Source: Ramularia collo-cygni
Taxonomy: Eukaryota; Ascomycota; Dothideomycetes; Mycosphaerellales; Mycosphaerellaceae
NCBI RefSeq assembly: GCF_900074925.1
Contig: NW_019716259.1
Coordinates: 73,010-137,009, forward strand
Direction: 5' to 3'
DNA length: 64,000 bases
The notes beneath the pieces are model-generated. The model was not told the DNA's origin, did not search any database, and saw only the letters and a list, made by a program, of their open reading frames with translations. A program made the translations under genes and the position numbers. Of the stretch, positions 61,562 to 64,000 are shown piece after piece (the stretch's first letter is position 1; every line of letters starts with the position of its first letter).

Positions 61562-61589
61562 CCTCCACTCGTACGAAAGTTTATCCGGT
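61562..61589 (+). repeat. Left terminal inverted repeat of the Tc1/mariner element
   Basis: It begins cctccactcgtacgaaagt and ends ttatccggt; it pairs with the reverse complement of 63148-63175 with two mismatches out of 28. Confidence 0.85.
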
Positions 61590-61649
61590 AGCGTGTTTTT
61601 ATGTAGCTTCAAAATCAAAACAACAACCTTTACAACGCGATTACTTAAC

Positions 61650-63110
61650 AACCACATGTCGCAATATAGCCTACCAACGCGCATTTTGATCCTAAGTGAT
61701 AGGGCTTTCGATAGATACAGCTTTAAGGACATTGCGAAGCGTCGTCCTAGCGTAAAAGCTAATGGGGCTCGAAAGTTCTACAACCGTATATGTAAGCTTG
61801 CAAAATCGAATAACCTGGCAACACTCCTTTAATACGTACATGCACAACCTAGGGATGGAAGGCTATAGCGTGTTTTACCTAGATCCTTAACAAGCTAGTC
61901 CATCCGAACGTTTACACGGACAAAAGGACGATAGATGTTATAGCCTAAAGCTGCAAATCAAGCCTTATAAGAGTTGGAAAAATCGAAGGAATATAGACAA
62001 CGACAACCTCTTAAAGAGCTTAAAGCCCCTTAGGTTCACAATATCCTATAAGGGAGAGTCTATTCTAAGAAGGACAAGATAGACAATCGAAGGATAACTC
62101 GAAAACATGCTCTCTAAAAGACAGCCCTTCAAAAGCTGGATTTGCCTAATAGGGAGCGTTATATACACGAGGTTTTAAAGCTGGATCCTTCCACCCACGT
62201 TATTATCCTTTGTAATAAAACCCCCATTAATTTTAGAGGGAGTAGTGGGCCTTCTTACGTATTAGCTCTAGAGGGGGTTGTTATGTTTAAAGATAAGAAA
62301 GATCCACGCTTTTTACGCATGTAATAGGGNGCTGTTACAAGCGACATACGTGCACGAAGGCTAGTAGTTGTTTAGAAGCCTGAATTAAGTGAGTTAACAC
62401 TCTAGTTAGCTACTAAACTAGCCGAGGAACAGGCAAAACTTAACCAGTTTGTGGACCGTTAAATTAAGCAAGCATCTATCCCTTATACGATAGAATGGAC
62501 GTACCTTTATACTAAGAACGAACAAATTAAGGCCTATAATGCTTAGATACCTCGTGGCCAGCGTACTAGACGAAAACAAAAGCTTACTATCTAACGTACG
62601 TTCAAAAAAGAGAGGCTAGTAAGAGACCACAAAAAGGGGGGTTTAGACTTCGTTTTTTACGTACTTAGGATCTATAAAACACACCTGTTCCCCTACTACA
62701 AACAACTCTAGGACCTTAATCCTTCTAAAACTGTGCTTATTATTAAGGACAACGTTAGTGTTTACTACCGTGTAAGGAGGTTACTAGCCCCTCTTATTTC
62801 AGAGCTGGGGATCAAGTTTATAAACACCCTAGCTAACTCCCTAGACCTTAACCCTATTAAACACCTTTATAAAGATAAGAAGAAGATCCTCCGAGAGTTT
62901 CGTTTAAGTGTAGTTGGAGCTGGTCAAGTTATTTAAGAAACGGCTGAGCTAGAGATCTAGTATGTTTAGTGTGAGGATCAAGCTTTTAATAATTGTGTGG
63001 CCAAACGAGCCTCAATTAACTACCTAAAAGGATTGGCTGAAAGGTTAATGAACAGTGACCCTCCATACGGTAATAGATACAAGGATAGCATGTAGTTCTG
63101 AAGTTATTAC
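61650..63110 (+). pseudogene. Tc1-type transposase remnant
   Basis: Interrupted plus-strand frame of a DDE (Tc1/mariner superfamily) transposase. The DNA-binding half is recognisable at about 61660-61832; the central part (62100-62330) reads MPNRERYIHEVLKLDPS and GSSGPSYVLALEGVV; the last third holds the DN and DLNP motifs (62733-62936) and the closing helix KRASINYLKGLAERLM. Stops are mostly TAG/TAA in place of likely CAR/TGG codons. No active protein can be made from it. Confidence 0.8.
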
Positions 63111-63147
63111 ATTTTGAACAATATTACACCCTCAATTTCACGCCAAG

Positions 63148-63175
63148 ACCGGACAGACTTTCGTACGAGTGGAGG
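63148..63175 (-). repeat. Right terminal inverted repeat of the Tc1/mariner element
   Basis: It is the reverse-complement partner of 61562-61589. At the two differing positions this arm has C and G where the left arm has T and A, so this arm looks closer to the ancestral sequence. Confidence 0.85.
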
Positions 63176-63177
63176 TA

Positions 63178-63924
63178 CTGTGACTCTGTAATAAGTCTTC
63201 ACGCAACTCAGCAGCCTGGATTGACTTCCACTCCTGACTCGTACATATGGCATACTGTCACGATCTCTGTGATCCTTTTCCTATGAGCCTGTGAAGCACC
63301 TTGTACGAGTCGTTTGGGTCAGTAAAGTAATCCTGCACGCTCGAATTGACAGATGCCAAACACCGCAGATGCCAAAATGTATGTAACCCAATTTAAAGCA
63401 CCAAGCCGCGCTTCTCCCGAGCATCCTGACTGTTGTCATTACAGTTTGACCACGGTACGAGCTCCATGCCTGTACTTCGGGGACCGGAAGCATGGAAGAA
63501 ATAATGGCGCCCTTGGCGACGCATGACCATTTGTGTCGATACAGCACGATCATATTGCGATGAAGACATCAAAAACTCTCAGCACGAATGAAGAAAGCAA
63601 ATACTGCCTCCGCAGGGTGGTCAAAGTACATGTACTTTATTGTACTCTCCAGCGTGCTGGGGCCCCAGAGCTTCGCTCCCCATCGTACTAATTTCGCTAG
63701 CTGGCGATCAACCAATCAATATGCAATCACAAAAGGCGAACTACAGCGNACGCGTCCGATTATCTCTAGATCAGCAGGGCGGGCAGGCCTGTCGTGAGTC
63801 TTGTCTCTTAATATAGGGAGNGCCTGCCTATATGAGAACGTAGACTGCTCGCGCAAACGACTTCCTCATCTCCGCTGACCCCACGCTCCTTCTTTCCTTG
63901 CCTTCAAGTTCTTACATCACCAAC
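63178..63924. other. Upstream region of the last gene
   Basis: About 750 bp between the transposon and the partial secreted-protein gene. A TATA-like ctatatgaga at about 63828-63837 is about 90 bp before the ATG, followed by a CT-rich leader. No gene is supported. Confidence 0.4.
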
Positions 63925-64000
63925 ATGTTGTCCCTCATCCATATCGCCGTCGCGGGTCTGCTCGCGGGCTCCGCCATTGCCCAGTCCAATGCTGGTCTTC
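63925..64000 (+). CDS. Start of a secreted protein gene, 3' truncated by the window
   Basis: The ATG at 63925 follows a cttcaagttcttacatcacc leader. The 25 codons visible encode a clear signal peptide, MLSLIHIAVAGLLAGSAIAQ, with likely cleavage after AIA, then SNAGL. The remaining protein lies beyond the window, so the family cannot be named. Confidence 0.65.
   Translation, partial: MLSLIHIAVAGLLAGSAIAQSNAGL

Larger units (their letters stand above)
61560..63177 (+). mobile_element. Tc1/mariner-type DNA transposon with decayed transposase
   Basis: The element runs 61562-63175, flanked by TA at 61560-61561 and 63176-63177, as expected for a TA target duplication. The terminal inverted repeats begin cctccactcgtacgaaagt at both ends (19 identical bases) and extend to about 28 bp with two differences of the C-to-T/G-to-A kind. 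The interior is AT-rich and reads on the plus strand as pieces of a Tc1-like transposase. An N-terminal helix-turn-helix-like segment SFKDIAKRRPS lies near 61710-61760, and the catalytic-domain part TVLIIKDNVSVYYRVRRLL ... LANSLDLNPIKHL lies near 62730-62870. Many TAG/TAA stops interrupt it. The expected Glu of the DLNPIEH motif reads Lys. The pattern fits repeat-induced point mutation; the copy is non-autonomous. Confidence 0.88.

Noticed and set aside
1..64000. CRISPR array, prokaryotic operon or ribosome-binding-site organisation
   Set aside because: Introns with fungal splice signals and eukaryotic core genes show nuclear fungal DNA; no regularly spaced repeats were seen.

Overview
The window is nuclear DNA from a filamentous ascomycete. 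The genes are compact, with short introns (about 45 to 145 nt) that have GTRAGT-type donors, CTAAC/CTGAC-like branch sites and YAG acceptors. Encoded products include fungal-type ARO3, eIF2-gamma, PXR1, two proteasome beta subunits, a PINX1-type G-patch protein, HsbA, a class 3 lipase and a GT2 hyphal glycosyltransferase. Gene content and style resemble Dothideomycetes (Capnodiales/Mycosphaerellales-like), but that placement is inference. Exon joins were worked out by hand from splice signals, frame and family lengths. About fifty isolated single N bases are scattered through the sequence; they become X in proteins and are not gaps.

Left part (1-19 kb): a truncated DUF1989 gene, a small secreted cysteine-rich protein (two exons), an F-box-like hypothetical, an unresolved coding-looking stretch, a six-helix membrane protein, a secreted class 3 lipase, a secreted Pro/Lys/Thr-rich protein, then ARO3 lying between two divergent paralogous RING genes, followed by PXR1 and a coiled-coil protein.

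Middle (20-47 kb): an unusually long MBD4-like DNA glycosylase; proteasome beta-7 head-to-head with an HCNGP/SAP30BP-like splicing-type protein; a four-exon cytochrome P450; an HsbA-type surface protein; a TPR/F-box/LRR protein; a PAQR/Izh receptor; an SDR; an unknown 229-aa gene; the GT2 glycosyltransferase; a decayed ABCC transporter relic; gamma-glutamyltranspeptidase; and proteasome beta-3 head-to-head with mitoribosomal mL59.

Right part (47-64 kb): a gene-poor stretch of about 10 kb holding two related genes of an unrecognised family with a CHORD-like C-terminal Cys/His cluster, perhaps with decayed relatives. Then phosphomannomutase and eIF2-gamma (both minus), a Tc1/mariner element of 1.6 kb with clear terminal inverted repeats, a TA duplication and a RIP-like decayed ORF, and finally the first codons of a secreted protein running off the end.

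There is no operon logic here. The core cellular genes (translation, proteasome, ribosome biogenesis, shikimate, glycosylation precursor) are independent units, several sharing short divergent promoters. The accessory interest lies in the secreted proteins, the paralogous zinc-protein families, the glycosylase and the mobile/decayed DNA.
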